Below, piece after piece: positions 1 to 6,047 of a stretch of 8,280 nucleotides of DNA. Origin of the DNA: Saprospiraceae bacterium (GTDB lineage Bacteria > Bacteroidota > Bacteroidia > Chitinophagales > Saprospiraceae); contig JADZFI010000057.1 in assembly GCA_020850025.1 (NCBI GenBank), positions 1 to 8,280 of the forward strand. The letters run 5' to 3'. Both the position numbers and the translations under genes were made by a program. Numbering within the stretch: position 1 is the first letter of the stretch; the number at the start of each line of letters is the position of its first letter. Below the pieces are notes generated by a model. The model did no database searches. It was not told where the DNA came from and was given only the letters and a program-made list of their open reading frames with translations.

Positions 1-37
1 ATGTCCAACGACCATTGTCCAACAGTCCAACAGTCCG
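1..37. repeat. Short GTCCAACA-type direct repeats
   Basis: GTCCAAC occurs three times: at 3-9, 18-24 and 26-32. The last two sit in a tight tandem with an 8-nt period (GTCCAACA twice, then GTCC). The stretch lies directly downstream of the stop codon of the minus-strand rhodanese gene, where a terminator might be expected, but I see no stem-loop with a T-tract. The window edge cuts the region, so the total number of copies is unknown. It is too short and too irregular to be a CRISPR. Confidence 0.5.
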
Positions 38-550
38 CTATTTATACACCTTTTCTCCCCGGGAAAGCCAGACACCCCAGGTACGGTCGTAGGCATGCAC
101 CTGTTGGGTTGCACCCGAGTTATTTACCACTGGGAAGTCGTGATTTACCCATTCGAAGATGCCGCCATAAAGGTTGGACACCTGGCGATACCCGGCGCTA
201 ATTAGTTTCTCCGCAATTTTTTCACTGCGGTAGCCCACAGAGCAGTATACAATGATGGGTTTGTTTTTATCGGCCGGCAGAGAAAGCCTGGCCATGTCGA
301 AATGGTCATACCCGACATGCACAGCTCCCGGGATATGGCTAACCTCAAATTCGCGCAATTCACGCGCATCCAGGAAAAGGGCATTGGACTGTTGTTTTAC
401 CGCCTTTTGAACGCTGATTTCCGGAACCGTATGGCTCAGCAGCCCTTTTAGCATGGTGCTGTAAGCGCCACTTTTTACCTGAGAATAAGCTGGAAGGGCG
501 GCAACAAGCGCCCAAAAAAAGAGAATTGAATACTTGAATCGGATGGCCAT
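38..550 (-). CDS. Exported single-domain rhodanese-like protein
   Basis: Predicted 170-residue protein: signal peptide plus one rhodanese domain. Residues 1-23 have a basic start (MAIRFK), a hydrophobic core and a cleavage-like AYS|Q site, so it should be periplasmic; no lipobox Cys is present. The domain spans about residues 42-145. It shows the N-terminal rhodanese block (FLDARELREFEVSHIPGAVHVG, about 59-80) and the active-site loop CSVGYRS with Cys103 as the expected persulfide carrier, followed by LYGGIFEW. Rhodaneses move sulfane sulfur via this Cys; the acceptor here is unknown. The frame stays open upstream to an ATG at 622. The -7 element at 594-601 places transcription initiation near 589, which excludes that start. 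ATG 574 is possible but leaves a very short leader, so I chose ATG 550. The stop is TAG at 38-40. There is no operon partner in view; prs upstream has its own terminator. A signalling or protein-binding role instead of catalysis cannot be excluded. Confidence 0.9.
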   Translation of the reverse strand: MAIRFKYSILFFWALVAALPAYSQVKSGAYSTMLKGLLSHTVPEISVQKAVKQQSNALFLDARELREFEVSHIPGAVHVGYDHFDMARLSLPADKNKPIIVYCSVGYRSEKIAEKLISAGYRQVSNLYGGIFEWVNHDFPVVNNSGATQQVHAYDRTWGVWLSRGEKVYK

Positions 551-593
551 ATCAATGCGATGTAGTGATATCATCTTCACTAACAATTTCCAG

Positions 594-601
594 CAAAGAT
601 A
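594..601 (-). promoter_or_regulatory. Bacteroidota -7 promoter element for the rhodanese gene
   Basis: Read on the minus strand this is TATCTTTG, an exact match to the Bacteroidota sigma-A -7 consensus TAnnTTTG. It lies about 44 nt upstream of the chosen start codon. No clear TTG -33 box is present at the usual 17-23 nt spacing; instead a perfect inverted repeat (625-648) sits where upstream contacts would fall. Confidence 0.6.
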
Positions 602-624
602 GTTGGAGAGAGCGACCCGCACCC

Positions 625-648
625 GAGGCTGTCTGAGAAGACAGCCTC
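625..648. repeat. Perfect 10-bp inverted repeat between prs and the rhodanese gene
   Basis: The arms GAGGCTGTCT (625-634) and AGACAGCCTC (639-648) are exact reverse complements around a GAGA loop. No T-tract follows on either strand, so it does not look like an intrinsic terminator. It ends 23 bp upstream of the rhodanese -7 element, a position that would suit an operator or an upstream regulatory hairpin. It could also be a dispersed intergenic repeat or a remnant of an insertion-sequence end. Confidence 0.6.
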
Positions 649-708
649 AAGTGCCAAACCGAAGTAAGTATATGAGCGCGCGGGGGCCCTGGAAGGAGGA
701 TAGGATTC

Positions 709-745
709 AAAAAAAATCCTACTGCCAGAAGGGGGAGCAGTAGGA
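709..745 (-). terminator. Rho-independent terminator of prs
   Basis: On the minus strand, a 9-bp perfect stem (TCCTACTGC paired with GCAGTAGGA; plus-strand arms 717-725 and 737-745) encloses an 11-nt loop. It is followed at once by eight T residues (plus-strand A-run 709-716). The polarity fits transcripts coming from prs, whose stop codon is about 130 nt upstream. The 746-873 stretch between them holds no convincing gene, only a 37-codon minus-strand ORF without recognisable features, and is best read as the prs 3' untranslated region. Confidence 0.88.
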
Positions 746-873
746 AAATCAAAACATACTATGAGAAAACTGGGTCGAAGATAAATGGAGGCAAATCCCA
801 GCCCAAGACACATTTAGGATGCGGCGGCGAAAATTCTGTAAGCGGGAGGAAATGCCGTTTTCTGCCCTTCATA

Positions 874-1809
874 TTAGCCGTGAAACAAGGCAGCAATACT
901 CTTGTGCTCTACGGTATTCCGAATAGCGCGTGCAAAAAGGTTTGCGGTAGAGAGCACCTTGATTTTTGGCTCGTTGACATCTGTTCGGAGCGGAATGGTG
1001 TCGCACACAATCAATTCAGAAAGCTTGGAATTGGCGATATTTTCGTAGGCTTTGCCCGACAAAACCGGGTGAGTACAGATGGCCCGAACTGAGCGGGCGC
1101 CTTTCTCGATCAGCGCATCCGCTGCCTTGCAAAGGGTACCTGCAGTATCCACCAGATCGTCTACCAGAATAACATCGGCATCTTTTACATCGCCGATGAC
1201 CGTCATGGCAGCAACCTCATTGGCTTTGGTGCGGTATTTATCGCAAATGACCAGCTCACAACCAAAGTGTTTGGCGTAGATACGGGCGCGCTTTACACCG
1301 CCTACGTCCGGGCTGGCAAAAATCACCTGGGAGAGATCCTGTTTTTCCAGATAAGGGATATAAATGGCCTCCGAACGCAGGTGATCCACCGGGATATCGA
1401 AAAAGCCCTGCACCTGATCGGCATGAAGGTCCATGGTCATGATCCGATCCACCCCAGCCGCTGTGAACATATTAGCCATCAACTTGGCGCTGATGGGCAC
1501 GCGGGGCTTGTCTTTCCGGTCCTGACGGGCATATCCGAAATAAGGCACCACTGCCGTAATGTACCCGGCTGAAGCTCTTTTGGCCGTATCAATCCACAGC
1601 AATAGTTCCACCAGGTTGTCGTGTGGCTGGCAGGTACTTTGGATAAAAAAGGTGTAAGAGCCCCGTACGCTTTCGTTGATGATGGTTTGCATTTCACCGT
1701 CGCTGAAGCGGGCCAGGGAGGTATCGCCCAGAGGGCTGTCGTATTGGCGGGCAATTTCTTTGGAAAGTTCCTTGGATGCGGAGCAGGCAAAAATTTTGAT
1801 TTCTGGCAC
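874..1809 (-). CDS. prs: Ribose-phosphate pyrophosphokinase (PRPP synthase)
   Basis: Cytosolic enzyme making 5-phosphoribosyl-1-pyrophosphate from ribose 5-phosphate and ATP, the entry metabolite for purine, pyrimidine, NAD, His and Trp synthesis. With the GTG start at 1809 the protein is 311 residues, the usual size for class I bacterial Prs, and begins (M)PEIKIFACSAS as family members do. Visible motifs: FSDGEM (35-40); the ATP-contacting/flexible-loop region YARQDRKDKPRVPISAK (93-109); the metal-binding signature DLHADQVQGFFDIPVDHL (127-144); SPDVGGVKRAR (166-176); and the PRPP-binding loop VDDLVDTAGT (216-225). All core motifs are intact. The frame is open without a stop up to ATG 2049, but the 80 extra residues are unlike Prs, and the TACCTTTG -7 element (1900-1907) lies inside that extension, so ATG 1998 and ATG 2049 should not be in the transcript. 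The stop is TAA at 874-876. It is monocistronic as far as visible, with a terminator at 709-745. Confidence 0.97.
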   Translation of the reverse strand: MPEIKIFACSASKELSKEIARQYDSPLGDTSLARFSDGEMQTIINESVRGSYTFFIQSTCQPHDNLVELLLWIDTAKRASAGYITAVVPYFGYARQDRKDKPRVPISAKLMANMFTAAGVDRIMTMDLHADQVQGFFDIPVDHLRSEAIYIPYLEKQDLSQVIFASPDVGGVKRARIYAKHFGCELVICDKYRTKANEVAAMTVIGDVKDADVILVDDLVDTAGTLCKAADALIEKGARSVRAICTHPVLSGKAYENIANSKLSELIVCDTIPLRTDVNEPKIKVLSTANLFARAIRNTVEHKSIAALFHG

Positions 1810-1899
1810 GATGGTGTCGGTTGGTGTGTGATCAGAGAAAGGTTTTTGACCGGAGGAGGATGGAGCGTCTGGTATTGATTCCAATGAATAAATTTCGTG

Positions 1900-1907
1900 C
1901 AAAGGTA
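1900..1907 (-). promoter_or_regulatory. Bacteroidota -7 promoter element for prs
   Basis: Minus-strand TACCTTTG, followed by CA, matches TAnnTTTG exactly. It predicts a transcript starting near 1894 with a leader of about 85 nt before the GTG start at 1809. No good TTG -33 box is seen at normal spacing. This element is the main sequence evidence against the longer N-terminally extended prs reading frame. Confidence 0.65.
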
Positions 1908-1997
1908 GAAACAAGCGGCAAATGAAGCACCCTTTAAAATAAGGTTTGCGCAGCCGGGTAACTTTGCTATTTCTGACATTTTTATCAGGTACGTACA

Positions 1998-2024
1998 TTG
2001 GCAATGCGCCAAGCGCTACCTTTG
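1998..2024 (+). promoter_or_regulatory. Bacteroidota promoter for the M36 protease
   Basis: TTG (1998-2000) and TACCTTTG (2017-2024) are separated by 16 nt, slightly shorter than the usual -33/-7 spacing. The -7 octamer is identical to that of prs and points the opposite way, so prs and the protease gene are divergent units with about 110 bp between their -7 elements. The predicted leader is roughly 105 nt to ATG 2138. The rest of the 1810-2137 intergenic stretch shows nothing else I can identify. Confidence 0.55.
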
Positions 2025-2137
2025 GCTGCCTTCTATCGCTTGCAGGCAAACCTTGAATACTTTTACCAAGTTTTTATCGGGATACTGACAAGCGTATGGC
2101 CTGCTTTCATGTTTCACCAAATCTTACTGTCTGGCAA

Positions 2138-5100
2138 ATGAACCGACCTTTCCATGTTTCACGCCTTTGGCTGCTAACTGTTCTCTTTGCTTTTTCAGCA
2201 ATGAGTCTGACAGCCCAGGATCGCAGTCCGCGCGAAAATGCGCTGCGTTTTTTACAAGAAAATCCGATCAAATTTGAACTGAGCAAAAATGACGTTGCCG
2301 ATGTCAAAGTGGTGCGCGAGTACCGCACCAAACACAATGGCGTAACGCACGTTTGGGTGCAGCAGCAACACCGCGGCATTCCGGTGTTCAACGGTCTGTT
2401 TGGCCTCCACGTTAAGCCAAATGGAGAGGTCATGCACCTTGGACACCGTTTTGTACACGAACTGAGCAGCCGCGTCAATACGGAATTGCCTTCCATCAGT
2501 GCAGCCAAAGCACTTGAGCTGGCCATGGTGGAGCTTGGTTTTACCGGATTCCCGGTGCCAGGTCTGCGCACTAAAATCAATGAGCAAAACCTGGTTTTCG
2601 AACGCGGCGCTATTTCCCGCAAGGAAATCCCGATGACCGCCTCTTATGTCCTGGCCAACAACGGAACCGTTCGCCTGTCGTGGCAAATGGTGATCGATCA
2701 GGCCAATACGCCCGACCTGTGGACCATCACGGTGGATGCACAAACCGGTTTGATCAGCACCAAACTGAACCACACCAACTACTGTAACCTGGGCCATGCG
2801 CACCGCGATGGTGTGACCCATTGCAAGGAAACGGCTAAGCAGGAAACCCCGTCCACTCCGGAAAAGCAAAGCGAGTTGCTCATGGACGAGACGTATAACG
2901 TGTTTGCCCTTCCGATTGAGAGCCCTATTCATGGCAACCGCAGCATCGTAACCAACCCTGCCGACCTGTCCGCTTCGCCCTACGGCTGGCTGGATACAGA
3001 TGGCGCAACCGGAGCAGATTACACGTACACCCGCGGTAACAACGTATGGGCGTTCGAGGACAGTGCCAACGACAATACTCCTGATCCATCAGAGTCTGCT
3101 CAAGGTGGCGCAAATTTGAATTTCAACTTCCCTTACGATCCTAACGCCGAACCTAACGTTAACCTGGATGCAGCCGTCACCAATCTGTTCTACATGAACA
3201 ATATGTTGCACGACGTATTCTACCGTTTTGGATTCGATGAGCAAGCCGGCAACTTCCAGTCAAACAACTACGGCAATGGCGGTCTGGGCAACGACGAAGT
3301 ATTTGCACAAGCCATTGACGGCGGTGGTACCAACAATGCCAACTTTTCTACTCCTGCTGATGGCGGCAACGGACGTATGCAGATGTACGTTTGGGATCGC
3401 GCAGGAGGTAAAATTGTCAATGTAAACGGCCCGGCTCCGGTAATTGGTAATTATGGCGCTTCTTCTTCCGACGGTAATGGTTGGGGTGGTCCTATTACCT
3501 CCACACCGGTAACTGGCGATGTGGTTTTTGTTTCCGACGGTTCCGGTAGTCCAACCCTCGGCTGCAACCCTCCTACCAATGATGTAGCAGGCAAAATTGT
3601 GATGGTTGACCGCGGTGTCTGCGAATTCGGCATGAAAGGCCTCAATGTGCAGCAGGCGGGCGGTATTGCCTGCATCATTTGCAACTTTGAAGATGCCACC
3701 GTTGGCATGGCAGCCGGCGCTGTAGGCGCACAGGTAACCATCCCTGTTTTAATGATGGGAAAATCCGACTGCGATCTGCTTCGTCAGTACGCCGGCGCAG
3801 GCTTGAACATTTCCATTGGACTGCCGAATATTACCGGCCCTTTACAACGTGACGGCGATTTCGACAACGGAATCATCGCGCACGAATACCACCACGGCAT
3901 TTCCAATCGCCTTACCGGCGACGGATTCAGCTGCCTGGGCAATGCCGAACAAATGGGTGAAGGCTGGAGCGACTGGGCAGGTTTGATTCTAACGGCAGAA
4001 CCTGGCGACCAGGGTTCCGACAAGCGCGGTATCGGTACTTTTGCCCTCTATCAGGAAACTGACGGACAGGGCATTCGCCGCTATCCATACTCCACAGATA
4101 TGGCCATTTCTCCGCTTACTTACGGTGCTGTACCTTCCAGTGCCATTCCACACGGTGTTGGCGAAGTTTGGTCCAATATGGTCTGGGATCTTTACTGGGC
4201 TATGGTGGAAAAATACGGCTTCGATCCGGATCTTAACAACACCAATAGCGGCAACTATCGCGCTGTTCAACTTGTAGTGGACGGCATGAAGATGCAGCCT
4301 TGCAACCCCGGATTTATTGATGGCCGCGATGCCATCATGATGGCCGACATCATTAACTACAACGGCGCCGACACCTGTCTGATTTCTTCTGTTTTTGCGC
4401 GTCGTGGCCTGGGTTACCTGGCTACCCAGGGCGATTCTGGCAGCGCAGGTGATGGTTTCGAGAATTTCGACCCCATTCCAACCTGTATTAAAGAGTTGAA
4501 AATCAAGAAGATCACGACTACCCCGACCATTACTCCGGGCGATAACGTATCTTTTGAAATTACCGTAACCAACCACAAGGACACCGAAGCCACCTCTGTA
4601 GTAGTAACGGATGAACTTCCTGTCGGCCTCACGCTTGTAAGCGCTTCTGATGGCGGCACAGTAGTAGGCGATAAAGTTACCTGGAATCTCGGCGGCATGC
4701 CAAGCGGCCAGGTGCGCACCCTTACCTACACGGCAAAGAGTAGCACAAGCCTGGGCTCTACCCGCAATTTCCAGGATTTGCTGGAAACCGAAGACGAGTG
4801 GTATTCCAACCTGGTGGATCAGAACACCGGCGAGATTTTCATTCTTCAGGGCGATGTCTTCCACCCTGGCAGCGGCACTAAAGCATGGGCCGGCCGCAGT
4901 GTTCCTCTTGTTTCCGATTTCAGCCTGGAAACAACCCTCAGCCTGACCGTAACCGGCGCCAAACCGGCCCTGCGTTTCTGGCATCAGTACATTACCGAGG
5001 CTGGCTACGATGCTGGATTCCTCGAAGTGAAAGACTTGTCTGATCCTTTGGAGCAGTGGAAAATACTTGGCAAGGAAACCGGTATCCGCGGCGGCTACGA

Positions 5101-5674
5101 TGGTTCGGTGCAATACAACACTTTCGCCATACCTTTCCTGTATGGCTTTAGTGGCAATTCCAATGGTTGGAAGCAATCTTATTTCGACCTTAGTGAATAT
5201 TCTGGCAAAGACATTACGTTCCGCTTCCGTATGGGATCAGACGAAGGTGAGGCTCCTCTCGACGGCGCCTGGTACATAGACGAAGTGGAGGTGATGGATC
5301 TGTTCAATTATGCTGGTGAAGCCTGCATCACCAGCGGTTCGGATCAGGCTTGCACTACCGCACCGGAATACGGTGTTATTGTTAACCCGGTAACGGTTGG
5401 CACGGAAGAACCTGATCAGGTGCTGATCCCGATGACGGTTCAGCCCAACCCTGCCGATGTGTTCCTGTCCATGACCTTTGGTCAGGCGCTTGAAGGTCAG
5501 GTGCTGGCTACGCTGATCAGCGCCGACGGTCGCACGGTACTCAGCCGCGCTGTTCAGGGCGTTGGTGAGGGCCAGGTGGTCAACCTGAACGTACAGCAGG
5601 TTCCTGCCGGCGTGTACACCCTTCGCGTACAGAATGCTGCAGGCAGCAGTGTACAGAAGGTGGTGATCAAGTAA
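2138..5674 (+). CDS. Secreted M36 (fungalysin-type) metalloprotease with PA, DUF11 and T9SS sorting domains
   Basis: Predicted 1178-residue extracellular zinc endopeptidase. Order of parts: signal peptide (MNRPFHVSRLWLLTVLFAF..., cut near TAQ|D at about 27); FTP/PepSY-like propeptide (about 30-210), expected to act as chaperone and inhibitor; and an M36 catalytic domain (about 255-780). The catalytic domain is interrupted by a PA domain (about 450-560, with CNPP, DRGVCEFG and GGIACIIC blocks). The zinc site is HEYHH (His582, Glu583, His586) plus GEGWSDW, where Glu608 is the expected third ligand. After it come a DUF11-type Ig-like repeat (about 785-870), a region resembling a MAM/jelly-roll module (about 870-1070) and a C-terminal domain from about 1097 (VQPNPADVF to GVYTLRVQNAAGSSVQKVVIK) typical of T9SS type A cargo. 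Such proteins cross the outer membrane by T9SS and are anchored or released. An in-frame ATG at 2096 exists, but ATG 2138 gives the canonical signal peptide. The catalytic residues are intact. Likely roles are nutrient protein degradation or matrix turnover; the substrate is unknown. Confidence 0.93.
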   Translation: MNRPFHVSRLWLLTVLFAFSAMSLTAQDRSPRENALRFLQENPIKFELSKNDVADVKVVREYRTKHNGVTHVWVQQQHRGIPVFNGLFGLHVKPNGEVMHLGHRFVHELSSRVNTELPSISAAKALELAMVELGFTGFPVPGLRTKINEQNLVFERGAISRKEIPMTASYVLANNGTVRLSWQMVIDQANTPDLWTITVDAQTGLISTKLNHTNYCNLGHAHRDGVTHCKETAKQETPSTPEKQSELLMDETYNVFALPIESPIHGNRSIVTNPADLSASPYGWLDTDGATGADYTYTRGNNVWAFEDSANDNTPDPSESAQGGANLNFNFPYDPNAEPNVNLDAAVTNLFYMNNMLHDVFYRFGFDEQAGNFQSNNYGNGGLGNDEVFAQAIDGGGTNNANFSTPADGGNGRMQMYVWDRAGGKIVNVNGPAPVIGNYGASSSDGNGWGGPITSTPVTGDVVFVSDGSGSPTLGCNPPTNDVAGKIVMVDRGVCEFGMKGLNVQQAGGIACIICNFEDATVGMAAGAVGAQVTIPVLMMGKSDCDLLRQYAGAGLNISIGLPNITGPLQRDGDFDNGIIAHEYHHGISNRLTGDGFSCLGNAEQMGEGWSDWAGLILTAEPGDQGSDKRGIGTFALYQETDGQGIRRYPYSTDMAISPLTYGAVPSSAIPHGVGEVWSNMVWDLYWAMVEKYGFDPDLNNTNSGNYRAVQLVVDGMKMQPCNPGFIDGRDAIMMADIINYNGADTCLISSVFARRGLGYLATQGDSGSAGDGFENFDPIPTCIKELKIKKITTTPTITPGDNVSFEITVTNHKDTEATSVVVTDELPVGLTLVSASDGGTVVGDKVTWNLGGMPSGQVRTLTYTAKSSTSLGSTRNFQDLLETEDEWYSNLVDQNTGEIFILQGDVFHPGSGTKAWAGRSVPLVSDFSLETTLSLTVTGAKPALRFWHQYITEAGYDAGFLEVKDLSDPLEQWKILGKETGIRGGYDGSVQYNTFAIPFLYGFSGNSNGWKQSYFDLSEYSGKDITFRFRMGSDEGEAPLDGAWYIDEVEVMDLFNYAGEACITSGSDQACTTAPEYGVIVNPVTVGTEEPDQVLIPMTVQPNPADVFLSMTFGQALEGQVLATLISADGRTVLSRAVQGVGEGQVVNLNVQQVPAGVYTLRVQNAAGSSVQKVVIK

Positions 5675-5698
5675 ATTCGTTCAATTAGTGAGCAATAT

Positions 5699-5735
5699 GA
5701 GCCAGCCCGAATGTTTCGGGCTGGCTCTTTTTTTT
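5699..5735 (+). terminator. Rho-independent terminator of the M36 protease gene
   Basis: A 13-bp perfect stem (GAGCCAGCCCGAA at 5699-5711 with TTCGGGCTGGCTC at 5715-5727), a TGT loop and a run of eight T (5728-5735) form a textbook intrinsic terminator. It starts 25 nt after the stop codon. There is no matching A-run on the other side, so it works in the plus direction only and separates the protease from the downstream receptor gene. Confidence 0.95.
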
Positions 5736-5775
5736 ACTGGCCTCAATTTTAAGGTATTTCTAAGCAGTAAAATGG

Positions 5776-5804
5776 TTGTTAAGTTTTGTCATATCGGAAC
5801 TTTG
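5776..5804 (+). promoter_or_regulatory. Possible promoter for the receptor gene
   Basis: TTG (5776-5778), an 18-nt spacer and GAACTTTG (5797-5804) match the Bacteroidota -33/-7 pattern except for the first base of the -7 element. If used, the mRNA would carry a leader of about 240 nt including the inverted repeats. Weaker alternatives with CA in place of TA before TTTG occur at 5982-5989 and 6016-6023 and would give short leaders, so the start of transcription is uncertain. Confidence 0.35.
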
Positions 5805-5878
5805 CTGCCCCAGAATTTTCAGACCTGTGATATATATACCAATCGGATTGGATTGTCGGGGCTAGTTGAAAACACCTT

Positions 5879-5927
5879 TACCATCTTGTAACCCCCGACA
5901 CTTTAGTCGGGTGGGTACAAGATGGTA
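5879..5927. repeat. Long interrupted inverted repeat (hairpin or small palindromic element)
   Basis: The outer arms TACCATCTTGTA (5879-5890) and TACAAGATGGTA (5916-5927) are a perfect 12-bp match. Inside them, CCCGAC (5894-5899) pairs with GTCGGG (5906-5911) around a 6-nt loop, with a small internal bulge between the two stems. No T-tract follows on either strand, so it is not a normal intrinsic terminator. CCCCGACA (5893-5900) can instead pair with TGTCGGGG at 5854-5861, giving a competing fold. Confidence 0.7.
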
Positions 5928-6027
5928 GCATTGCATGGGGTCATCCCAAAAATTGACTTCCCGTTGAAACAGCGCATACCGCAGTTTTGAAACCCAATAT
6001 GGTGTACATATAAACCAATTTTGCTCA

Positions 6028-6044
6028 ATTGTTGAAACAACAAT
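6028..6044 (+). promoter_or_regulatory. Hairpin directly before the receptor start codon
   Basis: ATTGTTG (6028-6034) and CAACAAT (6038-6044) are a perfect 7-bp inverted repeat with an AAA loop, ending 3 nt before the ATG at 6048. There is no Shine-Dalgarno sequence, as is common in this phylum. In RNA the hairpin would occupy the ribosome-loading region; in DNA it could be an operator half-site pair. The stem is AT-rich and may be only marginally stable. Confidence 0.45.
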
Positions 6045-6047
6045 ACT

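Larger units (their letters stand above)
5736..6047 (+). other. Gene-free leader region upstream of the TonB-dependent receptor
   Basis: These 312 bp lie between the protease terminator and the receptor start. Short open frames cross it (plus 5688-5891, minus 5862-6116) but show no domain or initiation signals. It holds a possible promoter (5776-5804), TATATATA (5831-5838), a CCAATC-G-GATTGG dyad (5839-5851), a long interrupted inverted repeat (5879-5927) and a start-proximal hairpin (6028-6044). This density of dyad symmetry suggests regulatory or repeat-element content rather than a gene. Confidence 0.6.

Noticed and set aside
1..37. Possible CRISPR repeats
   Set aside because: The repeat unit is only 7-8 nt, without regular spacers or cas genes.
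701..721. Separate TAGGATT/AATCCTA hairpin
   Set aside because: It overlaps the stem and T-tract of the stronger prs terminator at 709-745 and has its own A-run only in the loop, so it is probably incidental.
760..873. 37-codon minus-strand ORF between prs and its terminator
   Set aside because: It is short and Pro-rich, with no recognisable features; the stretch is better read as the prs 3' untranslated region.
1810..2049. N-terminal extension of prs
   Set aside because: The promoter element lies inside it, it does not resemble Prs, and the GTG start restores the usual protein length.
3989..5176. 395-codon open frame on the minus strand opposite the M36 protease
   Set aside because: It is wholly antisense to a well-supported coding region, shows no recognisable motif or start signal, and its length is explained by the codon bias of the sense gene.
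5688..5891. 67-codon plus-strand frame after the protease
   Set aside because: It contains the protease terminator hairpin within its first codons and has no family resemblance.
5879..5927. Inverted repeat as an intrinsic terminator
   Set aside because: There is no T-run after the stem on either strand, and a strong terminator already exists at 5699-5735.
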